Source of the DNA: Sulfobacillus thermosulfidooxidans
GTDB taxonomy: Bacteria; Bacillota; Sulfobacillia; Sulfobacillales; Sulfobacillaceae
NCBI RefSeq assembly: GCF_001280565.1
Contig: NZ_LGRO01000001.1
Span: 2,418,001-2,482,000 of the forward strand
Direction: 5' to 3'
Length of the DNA stretch: 64,000 nucleotides
Below are positions 56,370-64,000 of this stretch, piece by piece (positions within the stretch are counted from its first letter, which is position 1; each line of letters begins with the position of its first letter). The notes under the pieces were generated by a model. It saw nothing but the letters and a program-made list of their open reading frames with translations. It ran no database searches and had not been told where the DNA came from. Position numbers and translations under genes: made by a program.

Positions 56370-57137
56370 ATGACACTCATTGACAATGCCGTTCAACAAA
56401 TTCGGCCCGTATTGTATGAGGAAGAATGGGAGAGAATCCAAGCCATTCAGTCCCTTTATCCTCATATGACAGATAAGAAAAGCGCGAACAATGATTTGGC
56501 TTCTTTCATTGATCACACTTTATTAAACCCGGATGCCACGCCTGAACAGATTCGACAGCTATGTGAGGACGCGTTAAAATGGCAGACTTATGCGGTCTGT
56601 ATTAACTCCTGGCTCGTGCCAACCGCCCATGAGGTCTTAGCGGGTACGGCAGTGAAGCTGGCAACGGTTGTGGGTTTTCCTTTAGGGGCTTGCGCGTCGA
56701 CGGCTAAAGCTTATGAAAGTACGTGGGCGATGGAGCAAGGAGCAGATGAAATTGATATGGTCATCAACCGAGGGGCGTTAAAAGCCCGCGCCTTTCGCTA
56801 TGTGCTCGACGACATCTTATTGGTGCGACAAGCAGCTCCTGCTCCCATCATTTTAAAGGTCATTGTGGAATCGCAGGCTTTAAGCGATGTGGAAAAGGTC
56901 ATGGCTGCCTTGCTCAGCGTGGCTGCGGGAGCGGATTTTGTGAAAACCTCAACGGGATTTGACAAAAAAGGCGCTACGGTCGCAGATGTGCAGTTGCTTC
57001 GCTCGGTTGTGGGCGCAGGCACTGGAGTCAAAGCCGCTGGGGGTATCCATAGCCGCGAAGAGGCATGGGCGATGGTCGCTGCCGGTGCTAACCGCATTGG
57101 CGCGAGCCGCACCCGTGACATTTTACAGGAAGAATAA
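56370..57137 (+). CDS. deoC: Deoxyribose-phosphate aldolase
   Basis: The 255-residue protein has FIDHTLLNPDATPEQI, YAVCINSWLV, VVGFPLGA, DEIDMVINRG, ILKVIVES (Schiff-base Lys), VKTSTGF and VKAAGGI, all DeoC hallmarks. A 45-residue N-terminal extension precedes the usual start. It splits deoxyribose-5-phosphate to acetaldehyde and glyceraldehyde-3-phosphate. It is the first gene of the deoC-pdp-deoB set. Confidence 0.94.
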   Translation: MTLIDNAVQQIRPVLYEEEWERIQAIQSLYPHMTDKKSANNDLASFIDHTLLNPDATPEQIRQLCEDALKWQTYAVCINSWLVPTAHEVLAGTAVKLATVVGFPLGACASTAKAYESTWAMEQGADEIDMVINRGALKARAFRYVLDDILLVRQAAPAPIILKVIVESQALSDVEKVMAALLSVAAGADFVKTSTGFDKKGATVADVQLLRSVVGAGTGVKAAGGIHSREEAWAMVAAGANRIGASRTRDILQEE

Positions 57138-57153
57138 CCGCAAAGCGAGGGAT

Positions 57154-58446
57154 ATGATGATTCCTTTGATAATGAAAACGCGCGATGGGCATGCGCTTAC
57201 TCCCTTGGAGATTCAAGATCTGGTAAACGGCATTGTGGATCAGTCTTGGCCTGACTATCAGCTTGCAGCCTGGCTGATGGCAGTCTATTGCCGCGGATTA
57301 ACCGAAGACGAGATATTTGCTTTAACCGGTGCGATGGCATTTACCGGTGCCCCTCTTTTAGAACCCTTAGGAATTGTCGATAAGCATTCCACGGGGGGCG
57401 TGGGCGATAAGACGACGCTCGTGTTAGCCCCGGTGATGGCGGCTTTAGGATTTCCCATGGCGAAGATGTCGGGACGAGGACTTGGGCATACGGGTGGCAC
57501 CCTCGATAAGCTCGAAAGCATTCCGGGATTTCGCACAGAACTTACCATCCAAGAACTGCGGCAACAAATAGACAATATTGGCGTCGCCGTTGTTGCTCAA
57601 TCCGCCCAACTCGCCCCCGCCGATAAGCGCCTTTATGCCTTGCGTGACGTCACGGGTACCGTTGATTCCATTCCCTTGATTGCCTCTTCGGTGATGTCTA
57701 AAAAATTAGCGGCGGGGACGAAGCATTTGGTGTTGGATGTGAAAGTGGGCAATGGGGCATTTATGGCCCATGTGGAAGAGGCGATGCAATTAGCTCAACT
57801 GATGGTCAAAATCGGACAACACCATCATCGCCGGGTCAGTGCAATATTAACGACGATGAATCAGCCGCTAGGATTTGCTGTGGGCAATGCCATTGAAGTC
57901 AATGAAGCAGCCTTATGTCTTCAAGGTCAAGGACCTGAGGATCTCCATGAAGAAGTTGTGACGCTCGCGACCGAACTCGTGCATTTGGTTACAAAAGAGT
58001 CCCTCACGGAAGCGCGGAAACAGGTTCTAGCGGTTCTTGATCAGGGGAAAGCATGGGATATGTTTGGGCGCTGGATTGACGCGCAAGGAGGAGAATTTCA
58101 TGCCGTGGCCAAAGGCTTGCCATTAGCACCAGTGGTCTTAGTGTGGGAAGCACAAGATGAGGGAACCGTACGCGCTATGGATACCCGGAAAATTGGGGAC
58201 GTGGCGTTAAATCTGGGAGCAGGGCGCCACCGCTTAGAAGATCATGTGGATCCGGCGGTGGGGTTGATGTGCTATGCCAAGATCGGGCGCCGTTTTGAAC
58301 CGGGTGAGGTGGTGGCCGAGGTATTTGCCCGCTCAAAAGAGAGTGCCGAAGAGGCCCTTCGCAATCTGAAATCCGCGATTTCTTGGGGAGAGCCCACCGA
58401 AACCGATGCCCATTTAGTGCTTGGGACTGTTCGTCCGGATTTCTAA
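57154..58446 (+). CDS. pdp: Pyrimidine-nucleoside phosphorylase
   Basis: ATG 57154 (or 57157) behind GCGAGG; 430 residues. It has MAVYCRGLTEDEIFALT, VDKHSTGGVGDKTTLVLAP (phosphate loop), KMSGRGLGHTGGTLDKLES, and DVKVGNGAF. This is the class II phosphorylase family (DeoA/Pdp), splitting thymidine or uridine. It follows deoC by 17 bases. The earlier frame start at 56959 overlaps deoC and has no site. Confidence 0.94.
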   Translation: MMIPLIMKTRDGHALTPLEIQDLVNGIVDQSWPDYQLAAWLMAVYCRGLTEDEIFALTGAMAFTGAPLLEPLGIVDKHSTGGVGDKTTLVLAPVMAALGFPMAKMSGRGLGHTGGTLDKLESIPGFRTELTIQELRQQIDNIGVAVVAQSAQLAPADKRLYALRDVTGTVDSIPLIASSVMSKKLAAGTKHLVLDVKVGNGAFMAHVEEAMQLAQLMVKIGQHHHRRVSAILTTMNQPLGFAVGNAIEVNEAALCLQGQGPEDLHEEVVTLATELVHLVTKESLTEARKQVLAVLDQGKAWDMFGRWIDAQGGEFHAVAKGLPLAPVVLVWEAQDEGTVRAMDTRKIGDVALNLGAGRHRLEDHVDPAVGLMCYAKIGRRFEPGEVVAEVFARSKESAEEALRNLKSAISWGEPTETDAHLVLGTVRPDF

Positions 58447-58494
58447 ATGGTTGCGGTATAGGACAGCAGATTTCGGAATAAGGGGAGAAAGCTT

Positions 58495-59664
58495 GTGCGC
58501 ATCACATTGATTATTATCGATTCCGGGGGCATTGGTGCGGCACCGGATGCCGCCCGCTTTGGCGATGAGGGAGCCAATACTATTGGCCATGTAGCGCGTT
58601 ACACGCCGAATTTTTCTGTGCCGCATCTAGCTGCTATGGGATTACACCGCTTGGTCCCCTTGCCAAACGATCAAGCTGTGCCATTACAAGGGATCTCTTT
58701 TCCGGTCATTCCCCTAGCCAATGGCAAAGATACGCTAGCCGGTCATTGGGAAATGATGGGGATCCGCATTCAAGAACCCTTTCAGACATTTCCCCAGGGA
58801 TTTCCTGAACCCATCCTGACCCTGTTAAAACAGGTCATCAAACGACCCATCTTAGGCAATGAAGTCGCTTCGGGCACGGAAATTATTGATCGGCTTGGCC
58901 GCACACATTTACAAACCGGCTATCCTATTGTCTATACCTCAGCCGATAGTGTATTGCAAATTGCGGCACATGAAGAAATTATTGCGCCAGAATTGTTATA
59001 TCAATGGTGTAAAACCTTGCGGGATGTGCTGGATGAAAAGCAGTACCGCATTGGACGCATTATTGCACGACCCTTTACCGGAAAGCCCGGACAGTTTGCC
59101 CGGACGCCTAGGCGCCATGATTTTGCGGTGAAACCGCCTGGACCAACGGTAATCGATCACTTGGCGGCTCATGGTATTCAGACGACGGCCATCGGCAAAA
59201 TTGGAGATATTTTTTCGGGACAGGGATTTTCTCGCCACCTCGTCACTCGATCAAACTACGATGGACTAGAAAAGACGTTAGCAGCACTAGACAAAAATAT
59301 AGATGCCAATGAATTTATCTTCACCAATTTGGTCGAATTTGACTCCCATTTTGGGCACCGTCGTGATGTGTTAGGATATGCTCAGGCGTTACAAGAACTC
59401 GATGCCTTTCTTCCTGAGTTATGGAAGAGATTGGGTCCGGACGACCAGCTCTGGATTAGTGCGGATCACGGATGTGATCCCACATTTACTGGTACCGATC
59501 ATACCCGGGAAATGGTACCGTGGTTGGTTTATGGTCCCCGTTTACGTCCGGCTGTGGGTTCGTCCCGCTCGGGGCTTGGGGATATCGGAGCCACACTCAT
59601 GGCCCTGTGGCAAATCCCCCCAGCATTTCCAGGGAATGTCGCAAAGCCATTACTTCAGCGTTAA
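58495..59664 (+). CDS. deoB: Phosphopentomutase
   Basis: The GTG 58495 follows GGGGAGAAAG. The 389-residue protein opens with a metal-binding stretch (IIIDSGGIGAAPDA), then NTIGHVA, KDTLAGHWEMMGI, SADSVLQIAAHEE, NLVEFDSHFGHRRD and SADHGCDPTF-TGTDHTRE, the alkaline-phosphatase-like core of DeoB. It converts (deoxy)ribose-1-phosphate to the 5-phosphate. It completes the operon. Confidence 0.94.
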   Translation: MRITLIIIDSGGIGAAPDAARFGDEGANTIGHVARYTPNFSVPHLAAMGLHRLVPLPNDQAVPLQGISFPVIPLANGKDTLAGHWEMMGIRIQEPFQTFPQGFPEPILTLLKQVIKRPILGNEVASGTEIIDRLGRTHLQTGYPIVYTSADSVLQIAAHEEIIAPELLYQWCKTLRDVLDEKQYRIGRIIARPFTGKPGQFARTPRRHDFAVKPPGPTVIDHLAAHGIQTTAIGKIGDIFSGQGFSRHLVTRSNYDGLEKTLAALDKNIDANEFIFTNLVEFDSHFGHRRDVLGYAQALQELDAFLPELWKRLGPDDQLWISADHGCDPTFTGTDHTREMVPWLVYGPRLRPAVGSSRSGLGDIGATLMALWQIPPAFPGNVAKPLLQR

Positions 59665-59789
59665 GGAAAAGGAGAGCGAAGCGTGTGTCCTGTGCCGACA
59701 ACCATGCACCTGATCACGGAGTTAAGGCCCAAAACACCCGGCGCGGAAAGAGCATGACGGTCAGCAGCGGAAGCGGAAAGGAAAGAAAT

Positions 59790-60515
59790 ATGACGAGTTT
59801 ACCTGCGCGCCTGCCTTTGCCCATGCAAGTGGCCTCAGCGATTCGCTCCCGGATTATCCGCCGAGAGTGGGAACCGGGCGATCAAATTCCCCCTGAAGAC
59901 GAATTGGCTAAACTTTTTGCGGTGAGCCGTGCCACGATTCGCGAAGCCGTCTCCCTGCTTAGTGTGCAGGGGTATTTAATTAAAAGACGGGGGATTGGAA
60001 CGTTTGTCGCCGAATCTCAAACGATTTCAGGCGGCCTTGAATCATTAATTAGTATTACCGAATGGATTGAGCGGCATGGCTACCAAGCTGGCACAAGTTA
60101 TATCGATATGATATCGCGAACTCCGACTCCCAAAGAACGAGAATTATTTAAGGCTTGGGAGATGGAAGAGGTCATGGAAATTCACCGGGTGCGGACCGCC
60201 AATGGCGTTCCAGTATTATATTGCATTGATGTTTTACCCAAAGAGTTCGCCCCGGAGAGCCCGCAGCTTCTTGATGAGTCGCTTTTTCAATATTTGGAAC
60301 GGCAATGGGGACAAGTGGTCATCTTTGCCCAGACAGAAATTGATGTGGCTCCGGCGACCCGGACCATGGCTCATTATTTGCAAGTGGCGGAAAATACCCC
60401 GTTATTGCGTTTGCGTCAAGCGCATTCCAATCAGAAATCTCTGCCCATATTGTGGTCGCAGGATCATTTTGTGACCGATCGATTTCGTTTTGAGGTGATG
60501 CGCCACCGGGAATAA
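59790..60515 (+). CDS. GntR/HutC-family regulator with UTRA domain
   Basis: ATG 59790 follows GGAAAGGAAAG; 241 residues. The HTH is PMQVASAIRSRIIRREWEPGDQIPPEDELAKLFAVSRATIREAVSLL, followed by RGIGTFV and a UTRA ligand domain (EIHRVRTANGVPVLYCIDVLP...LLRLRQAHSN...ILWSQDHFVTD). It lies after deoB and probably regulates the deoxynucleoside operon. Ligand unknown, but a nucleoside or sugar phosphate is likely. Confidence 0.88.
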   Translation: MTSLPARLPLPMQVASAIRSRIIRREWEPGDQIPPEDELAKLFAVSRATIREAVSLLSVQGYLIKRRGIGTFVAESQTISGGLESLISITEWIERHGYQAGTSYIDMISRTPTPKERELFKAWEMEEVMEIHRVRTANGVPVLYCIDVLPKEFAPESPQLLDESLFQYLERQWGQVVIFAQTEIDVAPATRTMAHYLQVAENTPLLRLRQAHSNQKSLPILWSQDHFVTDRFRFEVMRHRE

Positions 60516-60557
60516 CGTTTGCGGTGATCTGATTATGGGATCCATCGTTAAATGATG

Positions 60558-60580
60558 AACGCCAGATGGAATCTGGCGTT
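60558..60580 (+). terminator. Perfect hairpin after the GntR gene
   Basis: AACGCCAGAT and ATCTGGCGTT form a 10-bp stem with a GGA loop. It follows the GntR stop by about 40 bases. There is no T tract. Confidence 0.55.
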
Positions 60581-60670
60581 GTTACATGCCCGCGTGCTGC
60601 ACCTATGAACCTGAGCCATAAAGAGGCATGAAGGAGTTGTAGGCTAGTTTGCTGCCCTGTGCCTAAAAGA

Positions 60671-60901
60671 TCATATTTCTAATGGCTCGTAGAGAATGCG
60701 TAAGATGGATGTCGTTTTTGGCCATGCATAACGGTGGCAAATCACCACGTACTCATCATCATAACGAATACGGATGCTTTCTCCTTCCTGACAGGGATAG
60801 GTTTGCAGAACCTCTTCTAACTGGATCTTCAAGGCTTGGGCTTCAAAGGCATCAAATTGTTTTAAGTCACGCAAAGCAAAGTCCGACCAAGAAATATGCA
60901 T
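60671..60901 (-). CDS. Small conserved-looking protein
   Basis: Start 60901 follows AGGAGG by about 12 nt; 76 residues. The pattern MHISWSDFALRDLKQFDAFEAQ... and DDEYVVICHRYAWPKTTSILRILYEPL is like ParE/RelE-fold toxins (a helix followed by beta strands). No antitoxin gene is adjacent. The assignment is tentative. Confidence 0.5.
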   Translation of the reverse strand: MHISWSDFALRDLKQFDAFEAQALKIQLEEVLQTYPCQEGESIRIRYDDEYVVICHRYAWPKTTSILRILYEPLEI

Positions 60902-61407
60902 GAACGATCATGGCCTCCTGTTGAAAAATGGTGGTGCATAGCAAATGATTGGGGTGGTGTGTCTCTGGCCAGATTGTGACCGGAAAAACATTTTGCATCC
61001 GCAACATTTGTCGAACGATGACGATTGTAACCTCTAGGCAACACAAATGCTATTGAAAATAAATGGAAAAACCGGATAAAACAGAAATTACATACATCTC
61101 AATAAATATAGGCCTTATAAGCGTTTAAGCCATGTTATCGCCGTGAAGATGTTGGTAGAAGTTTCTTAATGCAACACAATTTGTCGAAAGCATTTTGTGG
61201 ATAAGTTCCCTTTAACCGAAGACAACTTTAAGCAACGGATTGGCGGTATAATCAACATAGAAAGAGAGTAACGAACACGAAAGAACGACAGTGTTCGAGA
61301 CCTCTTTTGGGATGTCGATGCGTATGAAACAATCGTAGTGGTCTGTGATTTCGGAACCGTAAAGACATTTAAAGGACCCGAAATGAACCGAAAGGAAGCG
61401 ACCCATT
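60902..61407. other. Gap before tatA
   Basis: About 500 bases without a gene. TTGTGGATAAG (61195-61205) is a single DnaA-box match. The tatA promoter should lie in it. No CRISPR or RNA gene seen. Confidence 0.4.
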
Positions 61408-61623
61408 ATGGACGATTTGTTGGCTCCCATGCACATTATCTTGTTATTAGTCGTCGCCCTCTTAGTATTTGGTCCCAAAAGACTGCCGCATTTGGGTTCG
61501 GATTTAGCCAAAGGCATTAAAGCCTTCCAACAAGAATTACACGGCTCAACTTCGTTATCAGCAGATGCTTCTTCCGAGAGGGATCACAATACGCATCAGT
61601 CTTTAGACGATTCTGGCTCATGA
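61408..61623 (+). CDS. tatA: Twin-arginine translocase subunit TatA
   Basis: The 71-residue protein starts after AAAGGAAG. It has one membrane helix (APMHIILLLVVALLVFGPKRLP, with the FGPKRLP hinge) and an amphipathic helix (DLAKGIKAFQQEL), then a polar tail. It forms the protein-conducting part of the Tat path. No tatC is adjacent. Confidence 0.9.
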   Translation: MDDLLAPMHIILLLVVALLVFGPKRLPHLGSDLAKGIKAFQQELHGSTSLSADASSERDHNTHQSLDDSGS

Positions 61624-61673
61624 TGGGATTATGATTTGCCATTTTCATGTCATAGGATCGAAAGGACAGAGCG

Positions 61674-62894
61674 ATGCCCACGTGTGCCATTACCGGTTTG
61701 GGGATAATTTCTTCGTTAGGATTCAGCGTTGATGAGTTTTGGTCTAAGTTGTTAGCAGGACGTCATGCGATAGAACCGGTGGTTATTCCTGGCGAATCAT
61801 TGCGGATCTGGCAATCTCCTGTAGGAGATGATTTTCATCCCGAACAATTTGTCCAGGATCCGAAAGTTTTGCGTAATGCCAGCCGTTTTAGTTTATATGC
61901 TTTAGCAGCCGCCCATGATGCACTGCGTGATGCGGGGTTAGGGGAACTTGATAGTCAACGCACCGGTGTCATTTTAGGGACATCCATGGGCGGCGTTCCA
62001 GAACTCGTGGATGCCCAAAGCCGTTATGAGAGCCAGGGAGTTCATAAGGTGCCGGCGCGACTGATGGCCGCGGTCATTCCCAACATGGCGGCGTCTCAAA
62101 TTGCGATGCAATATCATTTGCATGGTCCCCAATTGACGCTCAGCACAGCGTGTGCCTCAAGCATTGATAGCATAGGTCTGGCGACGTCACTCATTACATC
62201 CGGGGCCATAGATGTGGCCATTTGTGGAGGAATGGAAAACCTTCTCACTCCCGTGGTGAGTGCGAGTTTATGGCATGCCCATGCGTTGTCACAAGCTGAG
62301 CGAGCAAACGAAGCCTCCATGCCCTTTGATCAACACCGCACCGGTTTCGTCATGGGCGAAGGAGCCGCCGTCGTGATCATTGAATCATTAATCCATGCTA
62401 AGGCCCGTAAGGCGCCCATCTTGGCGTATGTTCATGGCTATAGCTCGTTGGCTGATGCCTATCATGTGACAGCACCCGAGCCGTCAGGAATATGGGAAGC
62501 GATGGCAATGGAACGCGCTTTAAAATCGTGTGGTTTTTCACCTTCGGATATTGATCTGGTGATGGCTCACGGAACTAGTACCCCCGTTGGCGACCGGGCC
62601 GAAATTCGAGCCTTAAATCAAGTGTATGCGCACGCCGACCCCGTTGTTACCTCGATTAAGGGGCATATTGGCCATAGTATGGGAGCATCCGGCGCCATGT
62701 CGGTAATTGCCACGGTTAAAGCGATGCATGAAGGCCGGATTCCTGAGACTTTAGGGACCCGGGAGCTCGATGAGGAGGTTAACTTTGATGTGGTGTTACA
62801 TGAGCCCCGGGCCAAGACGGTTAAGACCGCGCAAGTGAATGCGTTTGGATTTGGTGGCCAAAATGCTTCGCTAATCATTGCGAGTTTTAGCTAA
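61674..62894 (+). CDS. fabF: 3-oxoacyl-ACP synthase II-like ketosynthase
   Basis: The 406-residue protein has the catalytic Cys in STACASSIDS, His in MAHGTSTPVGD and His in KGHIGHSMGASG, with GFGGQNASLI at the end. This is the FabF type. There is no acpP or fabD nearby. It is 50 bases after tatA and convergent with an acyl-CoA synthetase, so it may act in a special lipid or polyketide path. Confidence 0.88.
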   Translation: MPTCAITGLGIISSLGFSVDEFWSKLLAGRHAIEPVVIPGESLRIWQSPVGDDFHPEQFVQDPKVLRNASRFSLYALAAAHDALRDAGLGELDSQRTGVILGTSMGGVPELVDAQSRYESQGVHKVPARLMAAVIPNMAASQIAMQYHLHGPQLTLSTACASSIDSIGLATSLITSGAIDVAICGGMENLLTPVVSASLWHAHALSQAERANEASMPFDQHRTGFVMGEGAAVVIIESLIHAKARKAPILAYVHGYSSLADAYHVTAPEPSGIWEAMAMERALKSCGFSPSDIDLVMAHGTSTPVGDRAEIRALNQVYAHADPVVTSIKGHIGHSMGASGAMSVIATVKAMHEGRIPETLGTRELDEEVNFDVVLHEPRAKTVKTAQVNAFGFGGQNASLIIASFS

Positions 62895-62908
62895 AATGAT
62901 TTGTTTCC

Positions 62909-64000
62909 TTAATCGTAACGATGCGGCATCTCTTTAGGTGCGCCATCATGGATCCATTCACGCAGCCGAAACTTTTGGATTTTCCCACTGGGGGTTTTGG
63001 GCATTTCGTCAATAATCTCGAGGCGTTCGGGCCAAAATTGCTTGGTTAACCGGCAGCGGTCGAGATAGCTGGTGAGTTCTGCCAAACTCAAATGCGCTCC
63101 GGGTTGCAAAACCACGACAGCACAGGCCCGTTGGCCGAGACGGGGGTCGGGAACGCCCACGAGTGCGGCTTCTTTGATGGCAGGATGGCGATATAATAAT
63201 TCTTCGACATCCGCAATGGGAATTTTTTCACCACCACGGTTAATCATATCGCGGGCGCGTCCGGTAATACGAATATACCCCTCGTCATCCATGATGGCGA
63301 GATCGCCTGTTCGAAGCCATCCTCCCGGTTTAAATAGATTTTGCGTCGTCTCAGGGTCATCGAAGTACCCCAGAAAGTTTTGGGGTCCTTTGACTTCCAA
63401 CTCCCCTTCTGTTCCTGGCGGTACAATTTCCCCTGCTTCGTCGACAATGCGGCAAGACATGTGGGGCACAGGCCGCCCATCGGTCGTATAGGTCTTCTCC
63501 AATTCGTCTTCAGGCCGAACCAGTGTCACTAAGGAATTTTCTGACATGCCCCACCCGGCCAAAACATGGACGCCAAGCTGGGTGTGGGCTTTTTCTACCA
63601 AAATTCGGGGAATGGGGGCACCCGCACTGATAAAAATCTTTAAGGCTGACAAGTCATGTTGACCGGGATGATAACGGCTCGTTAAGTCACTCAAAAATGG
63701 GGTTGCTCCCATCGAAAAGGTGACGCGCCAGCGGGAGAGCAACGAGAGGGCCACGTCGGGATCCCAAATATCTTGATAAACCGCGGGGATTCCTAGAAGA
63801 AGAGGAAATAAGACGCCATAGAGGAATCCTGTTTGATGGGCAAAGGGGGATGGCATGAAAATGACGTCGCCATCACCTAAATGCAAAAAATCCTTTTGCA
63901 ATAAAAGGCCCGTCAACAACGTTCTATGCGAGTGCATGACCCCTTTAGGACGACCGGTTGTGCCCGAAGTGAAGACGATTTCCGCTAAGTCATCTATCGC
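62909..64000 (-). CDS. AMP-forming acyl-CoA synthetase (5' end cut off)
   Basis: The frame is open to the window end; 363 residues are visible. FTSGTTGRPKG (the A3 phosphate loop) lies near its visible start, then AGWGMSENS (A5), WLRTGDLAIMDDEGYI (A7), ITGRARDMINRGGEKI (A8) and TPSGKIQKF (A10). It adenylates a fatty or aromatic acid and loads CoA. The N-terminal part is outside the window. It converges on the ketosynthase gene with a 14-base gap. Confidence 0.9.
   Translation of the reverse strand, partial: AIDDLAEIVFTSGTTGRPKGVMHSHRTLLTGLLLQKDFLHLGDGDVIFMPSPFAHQTGFLYGVLFPLLLGIPAVYQDIWDPDVALSLLSRWRVTFSMGATPFLSDLTSRYHPGQHDLSALKIFISAGAPIPRILVEKAHTQLGVHVLAGWGMSENSLVTLVRPEDELEKTYTTDGRPVPHMSCRIVDEAGEIVPPGTEGELEVKGPQNFLGYFDDPETTQNLFKPGGWLRTGDLAIMDDEGYIRITGRARDMINRGGEKIPIADVEELLYRHPAIKEAALVGVPDPRLGQRACAVVVLQPGAHLSLAELTSYLDRCRLTKQFWPERLEIIDEMPKTPSGKIQKFRLREWIHDGAPKEMPHRYD

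Overview
The window looks like part of a chromosome of a flagellated, Gram-positive, acidophile-type bacterium. I infer a Sulfobacillus-like Firmicute from the flagellin, FliD and FliS types, strong AGGAGG-like ribosome binding sites, frequent GTG starts and the surface-protein style; the sequence alone does not prove this. No rRNA, tRNA or CRISPR array was seen.

Region 1 (1-31300) is a cell-surface and flagellar glycan island. It holds a large Ig-like repeat surface protein (5' truncated, with an apparent 1-nt frameshift), six glycosyltransferase genes (two of them two-domain), gmd and an rmd-like reductase for a GDP-6-deoxyhexose, then flagellin, fliD, fliS and a GNAT acetyltransferase. Interleaved with these are an APS kinase gene (cysC), an ATP sulfurylase gene (sat), two intact sulfotransferase genes and the decayed 5' end of a third. 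Together these can make PAPS and pass sulfate to an acceptor. No sulfite-forming gene (cysH, cysI/J) lies beside them, so I propose that the island makes sulfated glycans on flagellin or surface proteins. The island also carries an AlbA_2-domain gene pair, a Doc-family toxin and IS21 debris.

Region 2 (31300-38800) is decayed accessory DNA: IS21 istA/istB remnants, an MFS transporter, a split ChrA pair (first half broken by TGA), a methyltransferase with a decayed duplicate, an Abi_2 protein with an apparent internal deletion, a DUF433-type antitoxin pseudogene and several long perfect inverted repeats.

Region 3 (38800-48400) is an amine or gamma-glutamyl-compound utilisation cluster: a FluG-like amidohydrolase, two glutamine-synthetase-family ligases, an AhpD-like protein, an amino-acid/amine permease, a class II amidotransferase, an IclR regulator, a cupin and an SDR. 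The AhpD-like gene has an in-frame UGA exactly where the second catalytic Cys should be, and a hairpin with bacterial SECIS geometry follows 20 nt later. This is a strong candidate selenoprotein.

Region 4 (48400-54200) is a two-component system, a small secreted protein, a heme-type membrane reductase, two small exported or anchored coiled-coil proteins that both carry an HTVTGASGKP element (C-terminal in the second), and ApbE. I read this as a possible extracytoplasmic electron-transfer system in which ApbE attaches FMN to short tags.

Region 5 (54200-64000) holds a metallo-beta-lactamase-like protein, a deoxynucleoside catabolic operon (deoC-pdp-deoB with a GntR/UTRA regulator), tatA, a FabF-like ketosynthase and a convergent acyl-CoA synthetase cut by the window end.

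Many gene ends carry perfect hairpins with no T tract, which may be this organism's usual 3'-end signal.
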